Shown piece by piece: positions 8,043 through 16,445 of a stretch of DNA of 64,000 nucleotides (position 1 is its first letter; each line of letters begins with the position of its first letter). The translations under genes were made by a program, and so were the position numbers. Location of the stretch: the NCBI GenBank assembly GCA_965229685.1, contig OZ245920.1:1798001-1862000 (forward strand), in the 5' to 3' direction. A model generated the notes under the pieces. The model saw nothing but the letters and a program-made list of their open reading frames with translations. It did not search any database and was not told the origin of the DNA. This DNA comes from Pacificispira sp033344895. GTDB lineage: Bacteria > Pseudomonadota > Alphaproteobacteria > UBA8366 > Aestuariispiraceae.

Positions 8043-9611
8043 ATGTCGCGCGATGCCGGTAGCAAACCATCGTTTTACGTCACCACGGCGATCTCCTACG
8101 TCAATGGACCGCCGCATCTCGGCCATGCCTATGAGGCGATCTCCACGGACGTGATCGCCCGTTTCAAACGTCTGGACGGGTATGACGTGATGTTTCTGAC
8201 CGGCACGGACGAGCACGGTCAGAAGGTCGAGAAGACTGCCCGCAGTCAAGGCAAGGAGCCATCTGCCTTTTGCGATGAAATCGCATCGAAATTCAAGGAG
8301 ATGGCCGAGACGCTTGATATTTCGAATGACGACTTCATTCGGACCACGGAGGCGCGGCACCATGACAGCGTCCAGGAGATCTGGAAGCGCATCGCCGCCA
8401 AGGGCGACATCTATCTGGACAAGTATGCCGGCTGGTATTCAGTCCGGGACGAAGCCTATTTCGGCGAGGACGAACTGACCGAGGGCGAGGGGCCGAACAA
8501 AGGCAAGAAGTTCGCGCCGTCCGGTGCCGAGGTCGAATGGGTCGAGGAAGAGAGCTATTTCTTCCGGCTGTCGGCCTATGGCGACAAACTGCTGGCGCAT
8601 TACGAGGCCAATCCGGATTTCATCCTGCCGCACTATCGCCGCAACGAGGTTGTGAACTTCGTGAAGCAGGGGCTGACGGATCTGTCGATTTCCCGCACCA
8701 GCTTCAACTGGGGCATTCCGGTGCCGGGCGATGACCGGCATATCATGTATGTCTGGCTCGACGCCCTGACTAATTATATCACCGCGACCGGTTTTCCGGA
8801 CGAAGGCAAGGAAAGCTATCAGAAGTACTGGCCGGCCGATCTGCATGTGATCGGCAAGGACATCATGCGGTTCCACACGATCTACTGGCCAGCCTTCCTG
8901 ATGTCTGCGGATCTGCCGCTGCCGAAGCGTGTTTTCGGGCACGGATTCCTGAACATTGAAGGCCAGAAGATGTCGAAATCTCTGGGCAATGTAATTACGC
9001 CGCAGGCCATGATCGATGAGTTCGGGCTGGACCAGGTGCGCTATTTCCTGATGCGCGAAGTGCCCTATGGCAATGACGGGTCCTTCTCCAAGGAAAGCAT
9101 GGTCAACAGGATCAATTCCGATCTGGCCAACGACCTGGGCAATCTGGGGCAGCGCGTTCTGTCGATGATCGCCAAGAACTGTGATGGCAAAGTTCCGACT
9201 CCAGGTCCGTTGACGCCGGAGGACGAGGCACTGATCGCGGCTGCAAAGGGCGCTCTGACCGGCATGCGCGAAGCGATGGACATGCAGGCCATCCACAAGA
9301 TGCTGGAGGCGGTCTGGAAAGTCGTCGGCGAGGCAAACCGTTATGTCGACGCCCAGGCACCCTGGGCCCTGCGCAAGACGGATCCGGCGCGAATGGAGAC
9401 CGTTCTGTACGTTCTGGCCGATGTCATTCGGATCCTCGGCATCTATGTCCAGTCGGTCGTGCCCGCTTCCGCTGCGAAACTGTTGGATCAACTGGAAGTC
9501 CCGGCTGACAACAGATCCTTCGCCGATATCGACGCGGCCCTTGTTGCCGGGACGGCCCTGCCGAAACCGGCGCCCGTCTTCCCGCGCTACGTCGAACCGG
9601 AAGCGGACTAA
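8043..9611 (+). CDS. metG: Methionyl-tRNA synthetase
   Basis: 522 residues from the ATG at 8043; a TTG at 8031 would add four residues and is less likely. Class I aminoacyl-tRNA synthetase charging tRNA-Met. HIGH motif as HLGH (about 25-28), KMSKS intact near residue 308 (GQKMSKSLGN), and MetRS-specific GTDEHGQK. The C-terminal anticodon-binding helical domain runs from about 375. There is no C-terminal dimerisation (tRNA-binding) domain and no clear four-cysteine zinc knuckle, as in the shorter alphaproteobacterial and organellar-type MetRS. It lies 6 bp ahead of tatD. Confidence 0.96.
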   Translation: MSRDAGSKPSFYVTTAISYVNGPPHLGHAYEAISTDVIARFKRLDGYDVMFLTGTDEHGQKVEKTARSQGKEPSAFCDEIASKFKEMAETLDISNDDFIRTTEARHHDSVQEIWKRIAAKGDIYLDKYAGWYSVRDEAYFGEDELTEGEGPNKGKKFAPSGAEVEWVEEESYFFRLSAYGDKLLAHYEANPDFILPHYRRNEVVNFVKQGLTDLSISRTSFNWGIPVPGDDRHIMYVWLDALTNYITATGFPDEGKESYQKYWPADLHVIGKDIMRFHTIYWPAFLMSADLPLPKRVFGHGFLNIEGQKMSKSLGNVITPQAMIDEFGLDQVRYFLMREVPYGNDGSFSKESMVNRINSDLANDLGNLGQRVLSMIAKNCDGKVPTPGPLTPEDEALIAAAKGALTGMREAMDMQAIHKMLEAVWKVVGEANRYVDAQAPWALRKTDPARMETVLYVLADVIRILGIYVQSVVPASAAKLLDQLEVPADNRSFADIDAALVAGTALPKPAPVFPRYVEPEAD

Positions 9612-9617
9612 GCCGGC

Positions 9618-10412
9618 ATGTTGGTCGACAGTCACTGTCATCTCGACTACCTGCAACGCGACGGGCGCGACCTGACGGAGGTCGTGTCGGCCGCAAGGCG
9701 GGTTGGTGTCGGAACCCTGGTGACGATCTGCACGAAGGTGACCGAGTTCGAGACCATCCGCGCGATTGCGGAGGATCATGACAATGTCTGGTGCACCGTC
9801 GGCATTCATCCGCATGAGGCAGAAAGCGAACCGGAAATCACGGCGGAACGGCTGATCGAACTCGCCGACCATCCGAAGGTCGTCGGCATTGGCGAGACCG
9901 GTCTGGATTACTTCTATGAGCACAGTCCTCGCGAGGCGCAGCAGAGGAGCTTCCGTGCCCATATCGCGGCCGCGCGGGAAACCGGTCTGCCGCTGATCGT
10001 CCATACTCGTGACGCCGATGAGGATACGGTTGCCATCATGGAAGACGAGATGGGCAACGGCGCCTATCCCGGGGTCATTCACTGTTTCAGCAGCAGCAAG
10101 TGGCTCGCGGAGCGGTCGGTCGCGATGGGTATGGCGATTTCGATCTCCGGCATACTGACCTTCAAGAAGGCCGACGAACTGCGCGAAGCGGTGGCCGCGG
10201 TCCCGGCGGAAAATCTGCTGGTCGAGACGGACTCGCCCTATCTCGCCCCGGTGCCGAAGCGCGGGAAGCAGAACGAACCGGCCTTCGTCGTGCACACGGC
10301 CGAGCGTCTGGCGGAACTGAAAGGGATGACCGGATCGGAACTGGCAACGGTTACGACCGATAATTTCTTCCGGCTGTTTTCCAAGACGGTCCGGCCGGAA
10401 GGCATCGCATGA
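9618..10412 (+). CDS. TatD-family metal-dependent DNase
   Basis: 264 residues with a TIM-barrel amidohydrolase fold. Metal ligands are visible in order: DSHCHLDY at the N-terminus, GETGLDYFYE, VHTRDADED, HCFSSSK and the C-terminal ETDSPYLAP. Family members hydrolyse DNA/RNA 3' ends or act in DNA repair. Position directly after metG is typical of this family (the YcfH/TatD lineage). The stop overlaps the next gene (ATGA), suggesting coupling. Confidence 0.93.
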   Translation: MLVDSHCHLDYLQRDGRDLTEVVSAARRVGVGTLVTICTKVTEFETIRAIAEDHDNVWCTVGIHPHEAESEPEITAERLIELADHPKVVGIGETGLDYFYEHSPREAQQRSFRAHIAAARETGLPLIVHTRDADEDTVAIMEDEMGNGAYPGVIHCFSSSKWLAERSVAMGMAISISGILTFKKADELREAVAAVPAENLLVETDSPYLAPVPKRGKQNEPAFVVHTAERLAELKGMTGSELATVTTDNFFRLFSKTVRPEGIA

Positions 10413-11161
10413 GGGTTCGGATTCTCGGCTGCGGCTCTTCCGGCGGTGTGCCGCGGCTGGGCAGCGGCTGGGGGGCCTGCGACCCGACCGAGCCGCGCAA
10501 TCGCCGTACCCGGTGTTCGCTGCTGGCATCGGTGAAGGGAAAGCACATCCTGGTCGATACATCGCCGGACATGCGCGAGCAGCTTCTGGCTGCCGGTGTC
10601 TCGGACATCGCCGCCGTTTTCTACACGCACCTGCATGCCGACCAGGCCCACGGGATCGATGATTTGCGCGGCCTGGTCCTGCTCAACCGCCGCCGCGTGC
10701 CTGTCTATGCCGAGCCGGATATCCTTGAGCAGTTGAAATCGCGTTTCGACTACTGTTTCCGGCAGGTTAAGGACTATCCGCCGATCCTTGATGCTCATGG
10801 GCTAACCGGTCCGGTCGACGTTGCCGGAGTGCCGGTCACGCCTGTCCGCATCGTCCATGGATCCATTCCGGCGACGGGATATCGCATCGGGGATGTGGGC
10901 TACATTCCGGATGTGTCGGAGATTCCGGAAGACGTGATGAGCATGTTCGAAGGGTTGTCGCTGTTCGTGATCGACGCGCTGCGCTACCGGCCGCATCCGA
11001 GCCATGCGCATCTGGCCCGCACCCTGGAATGGGTTGACCGGTTGAAGCCGAAACGTACGGTGCTGACCAACATGCATATCGATCTGGATTACGCGACCCT
11101 GCGGCGTACGCTGCCGGACGGGGTCGAACCCGCTTACGACGGAATGGAACTGGATGTCTGA
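10409..11161 (+). CDS. Metallo-beta-lactamase-fold phosphodiesterase, PhnP-like
   Basis: 250 residues. The MBL signature is THLHADQAHG (H74, H76, D78 and H81), with further ligands in IRIVHGS, IPDVS and the distal HPSHAHL. N-terminal GCGSSGGVPRLG is the usual strand/loop of the PhnP/RNase Z-like branch, which hydrolyses cyclic phosphodiesters. The exact substrate cannot be told. It closes the run of genes that starts with the carboxypeptidase; after it an 80-bp gap precedes the dehydrogenase. Confidence 0.88.
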   Translation: MRVRILGCGSSGGVPRLGSGWGACDPTEPRNRRTRCSLLASVKGKHILVDTSPDMREQLLAAGVSDIAAVFYTHLHADQAHGIDDLRGLVLLNRRRVPVYAEPDILEQLKSRFDYCFRQVKDYPPILDAHGLTGPVDVAGVPVTPVRIVHGSIPATGYRIGDVGYIPDVSEIPEDVMSMFEGLSLFVIDALRYRPHPSHAHLARTLEWVDRLKPKRTVLTNMHIDLDYATLRRTLPDGVEPAYDGMELDV

Positions 11162-11241
11162 ACGGCCGCTGGCTTGACCGGACGGCCAGATCGGTTACTT
11201 CGAACGTGGGGATTTCCACACGCATCAAGGGAGGACGCTTT

Positions 11242-12114
11242 ATGGCGAAGGTTGCATTTCTGGGGCTCGGGGTCATGGGGTATCCGATGGCCGGTCACCT
11301 GAAGACCAAGGGCGGCCACGACGTGACGGTCTATAATCGCACGGCGGCCAAGGCGGAGAAGTGGGCGGCCGAGTTCGGTGGCAGCGCCAAGACGACGCCG
11401 CGTGAGGCCGCCGAGGGCGCCGAGATCGTCTTTGCCTGTGTCGGCAATGACGACGACCTGCGCAGCGTGGTGCTGGGCGATGACGGCGCCTTCGCGGGAA
11501 TGGCCGAAGGTGCGGTCTTTGTCGATCACACCACGGCCTCCGCGGATGTGGCCCGTGAACTGGCTGCGGTCGGTGCAGAGGCGGGCATTGGCTTTATCGA
11601 CGCGCCGGTTTCCGGTGGCCAGGCTGGCGCGGAGAACGGCGTCCTGACGGTCATGTGCGGCGGAGACGAGGCTGTCTACGCCAAGGCCGAGCCGGCAATC
11701 GGCGCCTTCGCCCGTTCCTGCAAGCTGATGGGACCGGCGGGGGCCGGCCAGTTGACCAAGATGGTCAACCAGATCTGCATTGCCGGCCTGCTGCAGGGGC
11801 TGTCGGAAGGCATGAATTTCGGCGTGAAGGCCGGATTGGACATGGAGAAGGTGATCGACGTGATCTCCAAGGGCGCCGCCGGTTCCTGGCAGATGGAAAA
11901 CCGGGGCGGCACCATGTGCAAGGGTGAGTTCGACTTCGGATTCGCCGTCGACTGGATGCGCAAGGACCTTGGCATCTGCCTTTCCGAGGCCAAGAACAAC
12001 GGCGCGCGTCTGCCCGTGACGGCCCTGGTCGATCAGTTCTACGCCCAAGTCCAGGGACGAGGTGGAAACCGTTGGGATACATCCAGCTTGATCCATCTAT
12101 TGGCGAATGACTGA
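11242..12114 (+). CDS. NAD(P)-dependent beta-hydroxyacid dehydrogenase
   Basis: 290 residues from the ATG at 11242, which follows a clear SD (AAGGGAGGA). The Rossmann dinucleotide motif is at the N-terminus (GLGVMG, residues 8-13). Family blocks are DAPVSGGQAGAENG (substrate binding) and GAGQLTKMVNQ, whose Lys is the catalytic residue. NRT early in the chain (after strand 2) favours NADP over NAD. It belongs to the 3-hydroxyisobutyrate / 2-hydroxy-3-oxopropionate / glyoxylate-succinic semialdehyde reductase superfamily. The neighbours do not decide the substrate. Confidence 0.88.
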   Translation: MAKVAFLGLGVMGYPMAGHLKTKGGHDVTVYNRTAAKAEKWAAEFGGSAKTTPREAAEGAEIVFACVGNDDDLRSVVLGDDGAFAGMAEGAVFVDHTTASADVARELAAVGAEAGIGFIDAPVSGGQAGAENGVLTVMCGGDEAVYAKAEPAIGAFARSCKLMGPAGAGQLTKMVNQICIAGLLQGLSEGMNFGVKAGLDMEKVIDVISKGAAGSWQMENRGGTMCKGEFDFGFAVDWMRKDLGICLSEAKNNGARLPVTALVDQFYAQVQGRGGNRWDTSSLIHLLAND

Positions 12115-12141
12115 TCGCGCGTCAGGCGGTATTCTCGGGCC

Positions 12142-13341
12142 ATGTTGACAGACTGGATTCAGCAGACCAGCGATTGGCTGGTCGACGAAAGCCTGCGGGG
12201 CACCCGAGCGGACCGCCTGATGAAGCATCTTTGCGAGCAGATGGTCGCGGGCGGAATCCCGATCAGCCGGGTTCACATCGCCTGCGGCCAGCTGCATCCC
12301 CTGTTCAAGGCATTCTCTGTCGTATGGAGCCGCGATGACGGACTGGTCCGCGACCGGTTCAGCTATCACGGTGCCTCGACCGATGCCTGGCAACAGAGTC
12401 CGCTGAAGGCGGTCCTGAACGTCCACAGGACCGAAATTCGGGCCCGAATTCATCTGGGCGAAGGCGTCGACGAGTTTCCGGTGATCCGCGAATTCCAGGA
12501 GCGCGGAATGACCGATTACCTCTGCGTCCGTGCCGGCTTTTCGGAGCCGCTGGAACGCGCCCTGGACGAGCTGGATGGCTGTATAGCCAGCTTCTCGACG
12601 GATGCGGAGGGCGGGTTTTCCGATGCCTGCATTCAGACGATCAAGCGCCTCTTCCCGCGTCTGGCGGTTGCCCTGAAATCGCTGGTTCGGGAAACCACGG
12701 CGCAGAATCTGGCGTCCACCTATCTCGGCAGTCAGGCCGGGGAGCGCGTGCTGCGCGGGCATATCCGGCGCGGCGATTGCGATTCCATCCGCGCCGCGGT
12801 CTGGTTCTCGGACATGCGTGACTCCACCGTCACGGCGGACAAGATGGACCCGCGCATCTTTCTGGAGCGCCTCAATCGATATTTCGAATGCACTGCGGGA
12901 TCCGTGTTGGATCACGGCGGAGAGGTGCTGCGCTTCATCGGGGATGCCGTCCTGGCGATCTTTCCGATCGGCGGGCCCGGCGGCGCGGAACGGGCAGGGC
13001 GCATGGCGGTCTCCGCGGCGCGGGACACGATCCGAAGACTTGAAGCCATCAATGCCGATCCGCCGCCCCATGACCGCGACCCGATCCGCTTTGGTCTCGG
13101 CCTCCATGTCGGGGATGTACTTTACGGCAATATCGGCGTGCCGGAGCGCCTGGAATTCTCGGTGATCGGCCCGACCGCCAACGAAGTCGCCCGTCTGGAA
13201 GACCTGACCAAACCGCTTGATCGGCCGATCCTGGCATCGGACGCATTCATCGCCCTGGCCCATGCCGACTGGGAGGCGATGGGCAGTCATCGACTGCGCG
13301 GCGTGACGGAACCTCAGCCGATCTACGCTCTGAACGTCTGA
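12142..13341 (+). CDS. Class III adenylate/guanylate cyclase with unassigned N-terminal domain
   Basis: 399 residues, soluble, no membrane segment. The C-terminal half is a class III cyclase homology domain: metal-binding Asp in WFSDMRDST, second Asp in RFIGDAVLAIFPI, then GLGLHVGDVLYGNIG and a transition-state region VIGPTANEVARLE. The N-terminal 200 residues (TDWIQQTSDWLVDESLRG onward, then ISRVHIACGQLHPLF) form a regulatory domain I cannot name, recurrent in alphaproteobacterial soluble cyclases. Product (cAMP or cGMP) is not deduced. It is convergent with mazG, with a 15-bp gap. Confidence 0.88.
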   Translation: MLTDWIQQTSDWLVDESLRGTRADRLMKHLCEQMVAGGIPISRVHIACGQLHPLFKAFSVVWSRDDGLVRDRFSYHGASTDAWQQSPLKAVLNVHRTEIRARIHLGEGVDEFPVIREFQERGMTDYLCVRAGFSEPLERALDELDGCIASFSTDAEGGFSDACIQTIKRLFPRLAVALKSLVRETTAQNLASTYLGSQAGERVLRGHIRRGDCDSIRAAVWFSDMRDSTVTADKMDPRIFLERLNRYFECTAGSVLDHGGEVLRFIGDAVLAIFPIGGPGGAERAGRMAVSAARDTIRRLEAINADPPPHDRDPIRFGLGLHVGDVLYGNIGVPERLEFSVIGPTANEVARLEDLTKPLDRPILASDAFIALAHADWEAMGSHRLRGVTEPQPIYALNV

Positions 13342-13356
13342 GCGGCGGATGGCCGC

Positions 13357-14154
13357 CTAGTCGTTTTCAACGCCTTTGACACTGTCCCAACGGGCATCCA
13401 TCTCGTCCAGGCTGCATTCCGGAAGCTGCCGGCCCTCCTGCGCGAATGATGTCTCCATCGCCCGGAACCGGAGCTCGAACTTGCGATTGGTACGGCGCAG
13501 GGCCTTTTCCGGATCGACATTGAGCATGCGCGCCAGATTGGCGACGACGAAGAGGATGTCGCCCAACTCGTCCTCCAGCCGGTCTGGATCGCCGCCGGCC
13601 TCAATTTCTTCCTTAAGTTCTTCAACCTCTTCGTCCAGGTCCTTGAAAACCCAAGACACTTCGGGCCATGTAAAGCCGACACGCGCAGCCCGTTTGGACA
13701 GTTTCTCAGCCCTTTGAAGGGCGGGAAGGGCGAGTGCGACCCCGGAAAGGGCACTGTCATCCTGACCCTTTTCCGCCCGTTCCGCGGCCTTGGTGGATTC
13801 CCAGCTTTGCTTGACCGCGTCCGGCGTGTCCGCACCGTCGGTGCCGAAGACATGCGGGTGACGTCGGATCATCTTGTCGGCAATGGCACCGGCCACCGAA
13901 TCGAAGTCGAAACGATCCTGTTCCTCGGCCATGCGGGCGTGGAAGACGACCTGCAGCAGCAGATCCCCCAACTCATCCCGCAACTCGTCCATATCACCGC
14001 GGGCGATGGCGTCGGCGACCTCGTAGGCCTCCTCGATCGTGTAGGGTGCGATTGTCGTGAAATCCTGCTCCAAATCCCAGGGACAGCCGCCGTTCGGATT
14101 GCGCAATTGCGCCATGACGTCGATAAGTCGGTCGATATTGCGGCCGTTCTGCAT
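13357..14154 (-). CDS. mazG: Nucleoside triphosphate pyrophosphohydrolase
   Basis: 265 residues with two MazG domains. Each shows the EExxE/ExxD metal-binding pattern: EEAYEVADAI and LRDELGDLLLQVVFHA in the first, LEDELGDILFVVANLARML in the second. It hydrolyses NTPs to NMP and PPi, a house-cleaning function that in some bacteria also lowers ppGpp. N-terminal PWDLEQD is the standard start of full-length MazG. It lies downstream of the lysE-type gene on the same strand with a 33-bp gap. Confidence 0.95.
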   Translation of the reverse strand: MQNGRNIDRLIDVMAQLRNPNGGCPWDLEQDFTTIAPYTIEEAYEVADAIARGDMDELRDELGDLLLQVVFHARMAEEQDRFDFDSVAGAIADKMIRRHPHVFGTDGADTPDAVKQSWESTKAAERAEKGQDDSALSGVALALPALQRAEKLSKRAARVGFTWPEVSWVFKDLDEEVEELKEEIEAGGDPDRLEDELGDILFVVANLARMLNVDPEKALRRTNRKFELRFRAMETSFAQEGRQLPECSLDEMDARWDSVKGVEND

Positions 14155-14187
14155 ATGTCGAGCACTCTGCTTCTTGTTTGGGACGGG

Positions 14188-14853
14188 CTAGCGCGCCACG
14201 CCTTCCGCGATCAGCTTGCCGCCCAGGACCCCCATGACGGCGCCTGCCGCCCGGTCGATCCAGACCTTGAAACGCAGATAGGCCGCCCTCGGATGCCTTG
14301 AGGAGAAGGCGATTGCGACGACGGCATACCAGAGAGTCTCCATGATGAAAAAGGCGAGCGGCAGCACGATGTTCATCCACAGGGGAATTTCAGGCGGCAG
14401 GAAGGCGGCGAAGACGCTGCCATAGACCACGGCCAGTTTCGGGTTGCTGACCTGGATCAGGAAGGCCAGTCCGAAGGCGCGTTGCGCAGATCGGGCAGGG
14501 GGCGGCGATCCGTCTTCGGTCATTCGCCCGGCCGGTATGCGGGCATCACGCCAGATGCGAACGGCCAGATACAGCAGATACAGTCCGCCACCGATCTTCA
14601 GCCCGGTACAGAGCCAGGGCGCCTGGGCGATCAGGAAGTTGAGGCCCAGCAGCGCCAGGGCCCCGAACAGGGCGGCGCCGGTCCCCATTCCCAGGGCGGC
14701 GGCGAGTCCGTCCGAACGTCCGCCGCCGATGGCGATGCGCGTCACCAGTACGAAACTCGGTCCCGGGCTCATGGCACCGATCATCAATGTCCCCAGAATG
14801 CCGGCGATCAGGACAAGTTCCGGGATCACCGCCGTCATTTCTACAGATACCAT
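14188..14853 (-). CDS. LysE/RhtB-family amino-acid exporter
   Basis: 221 residues, about six transmembrane helices. The N-terminal signature MSPGPSFVLVTRIAIGGGRSDGLAAALG is interrupted only slightly from the LysE consensus (P-G-P followed by a Gly-rich turn). Exporters of this family remove amino acids or derivatives from the cytoplasm. The gene start overlaps the end of the glutamine-synthetase-like gene by 13 bp, so the pair probably shares a transcript and perhaps a substrate or product. Confidence 0.88.
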   Translation of the reverse strand: MVSVEMTAVIPELVLIAGILGTLMIGAMSPGPSFVLVTRIAIGGGRSDGLAAALGMGTGAALFGALALLGLNFLIAQAPWLCTGLKIGGGLYLLYLAVRIWRDARIPAGRMTEDGSPPPARSAQRAFGLAFLIQVSNPKLAVVYGSVFAAFLPPEIPLWMNIVLPLAFFIMETLWYAVVAIAFSSRHPRAAYLRFKVWIDRAAGAVMGVLGGKLIAEGVAR

Positions 14854-16196
14854 TGCATTTCCCTGGGCAGCGGTTCGGACAGCAGGTCCAGAAACTCGTT
14901 GCTCTTCACCGTGTGATAGATGTCGACATAATCGCTGCCCAGATACTCCTGCAAAATGGTCGCGCCGGACAGGGCGTCCAGGGCGCGCCAGATCGTCAGG
15001 GGCAGGGCGGGATCCGCTTCCTCCCCGGCATTGCCGTCCCGCGGCGGTGTCGTCGGCTCCAGCCGGTTCGACAATCCGTGGTGCAATCCGGCCAGGACAC
15101 AGGCGAGGGCGAGATAAGGATTGGCATCCGCCCCGGCGACACGGTGTTCGATCCGTTTCGCCTGTCCACGCGCCGAGGGAATCCGGAACGCAAGCGAGCG
15201 ATTGTCATAGCCCCAGTCCGTCGTGACGGGCACGAAGAGATTCGGCTCGAACCGCCTGAAGGCGTTCAGGTTGGGTGCGAAAAAGGCCATGGACTGTCCC
15301 ATCGTCGCCTGCAGGCCGGCCATCGCGTGTCGCATGCGTTCTTCATTCGAATCGATTGATTCGTCGAAGATATTGCCCCCATCCTCTCCAAGAAAACTGA
15401 TGTGGACATGGAGGCCGGACCCGGATTCTTCCGCGAACGGCTTGGACAGGAACGTCGCGTCCATGCCGTGCTGACGCGCGACGGATTTGACGCAGCGGCG
15501 CAGCAGACAGGCATGGTCCGCCGCCTGCAGCGGATCCGTGACATGGTTCAGGTTCAACTCGAACTGACCCGGCGCGAATTCGGTCGACGCGACGGAGGCC
15601 GGTATGCCCTGGATGGCGCAGGCATCGGTAATGGCCCCCAGCACCTCCGAGAATTCGTCCAGCGTGTCCATGCTGTAGACCTTCTTGGAGTCCATTCGGC
15701 GACCGGTTGCCGGTGAACGCACGGGAAGGGGCCCGCCCTGGGAGCCCCGATCCAGGTCGATCAGGTAGAACTCCAGTTCCAGGGCCACGACCGGGGTGAT
15801 CTTCAGGTCGTCGAAGCGGTCCGCGACACGTTTCAAAACCTGTCTTGGTTCGAACGGCACGATTTCGCCGGATTGCGGCCGCCGCATCGACATCAGAACC
15901 TGGGCCGTCGGTTCCGCCGCCCAGGGAACCGGCGTCAATGTGCCTGCGATCGGAAAGGCCAGGGCGTCCGGATCACCGTCGGACACGCCGAACCCCTTCG
16001 GGTCGCTCGTGTTGCCGGTCGCGTCCAGAAGGGTGACCGCCGCACACATGGTCAGCCCGTCCTCATACAGCTTCGCCGCATCCCGGATTGGATAGCGCTT
16101 TCCAAGCGCGAAGCCGCACATGTCGAACAGCACTCCGTCGATGTATTTCGTTTCCGGATGGGCCTTCAGGTAGGCGTTCAGTTCTTGAATCGTCAC
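14841..16196 (-). CDS. Glutamine synthetase-family ligase (gamma-glutamylpolyamine synthetase-like)
   Basis: 451 residues from a GTG at 16196. The GS fold is clear: an N-terminal beta-grasp domain (YIDGVLFDMCGFALGKR), then ATP/metal blocks LELEFYLID and SGLHVHISF, and C-terminal RIEHRVAGADANPYLALA. Length and blocks fit the PuuA/GlnT-like branch that ligates glutamate to amines rather than housekeeping GlnA; the adenylylation tyrosine motif of GlnA is absent. It overlaps the LysE-type exporter gene. No other putrescine-pathway gene is visible, so substrate is open. Confidence 0.85.
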   Translation of the reverse strand: MTIQELNAYLKAHPETKYIDGVLFDMCGFALGKRYPIRDAAKLYEDGLTMCAAVTLLDATGNTSDPKGFGVSDGDPDALAFPIAGTLTPVPWAAEPTAQVLMSMRRPQSGEIVPFEPRQVLKRVADRFDDLKITPVVALELEFYLIDLDRGSQGGPLPVRSPATGRRMDSKKVYSMDTLDEFSEVLGAITDACAIQGIPASVASTEFAPGQFELNLNHVTDPLQAADHACLLRRCVKSVARQHGMDATFLSKPFAEESGSGLHVHISFLGEDGGNIFDESIDSNEERMRHAMAGLQATMGQSMAFFAPNLNAFRRFEPNLFVPVTTDWGYDNRSLAFRIPSARGQAKRIEHRVAGADANPYLALACVLAGLHHGLSNRLEPTTPPRDGNAGEEADPALPLTIWRALDALSGATILQEYLGSDYVDIYHTVKSNEFLDLLSEPLPREMQWYL

Positions 16197-16445
16197 AGGC
16201 GGGTCTCAAACGGTCAGGATGTTGGTGGTAGGGTGTCTGTCGGGCGGTAGAGTGCAATGACGCGAGCACCGGCGCAATGCGAAGTGTCCGGTTGCCATTC
16301 CGTAATCGTGATAATGTATATTATGGAAAATAAATTGGGGTGTATCCCATGGGCCAAAGGCGGTTCTGCCTTGTACCACGCGGCCCGCAGCCGTGATACC
16401 CTGCCGGCAAGCAACAAGAGCAACTTGCGGGAACATGGGACGGTC
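16197..16445. promoter_or_regulatory. Divergent intergenic region with an A+T-rich palindrome
   Basis: 249 bp between the divergent GS-like gene and the membrane cyclase gene. It contains the only A+T-rich stretch nearby (about 16300-16335). Inside it is a 14-bp inverted repeat at 16311-16324, ATAAT-GTAT-ATTAT, near a TTGCCA at 16292-16297. A -35/-10 pair for the cyclase is possible but spacing is not ideal (19 bp to TATATT). I list it as a likely promoter/operator zone only. Confidence 0.4.

Noticed and set aside
8031..8043. TTG start for metG four codons upstream
   Set aside because: The ATG at 8043 already gives the normal MetRS N-terminus and no SD favours the TTG.
8439..10562. A minus-strand open frame of 707 codons
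   Set aside because: Antisense to metG and tatD, which are unmistakable; its translation has no family pattern.
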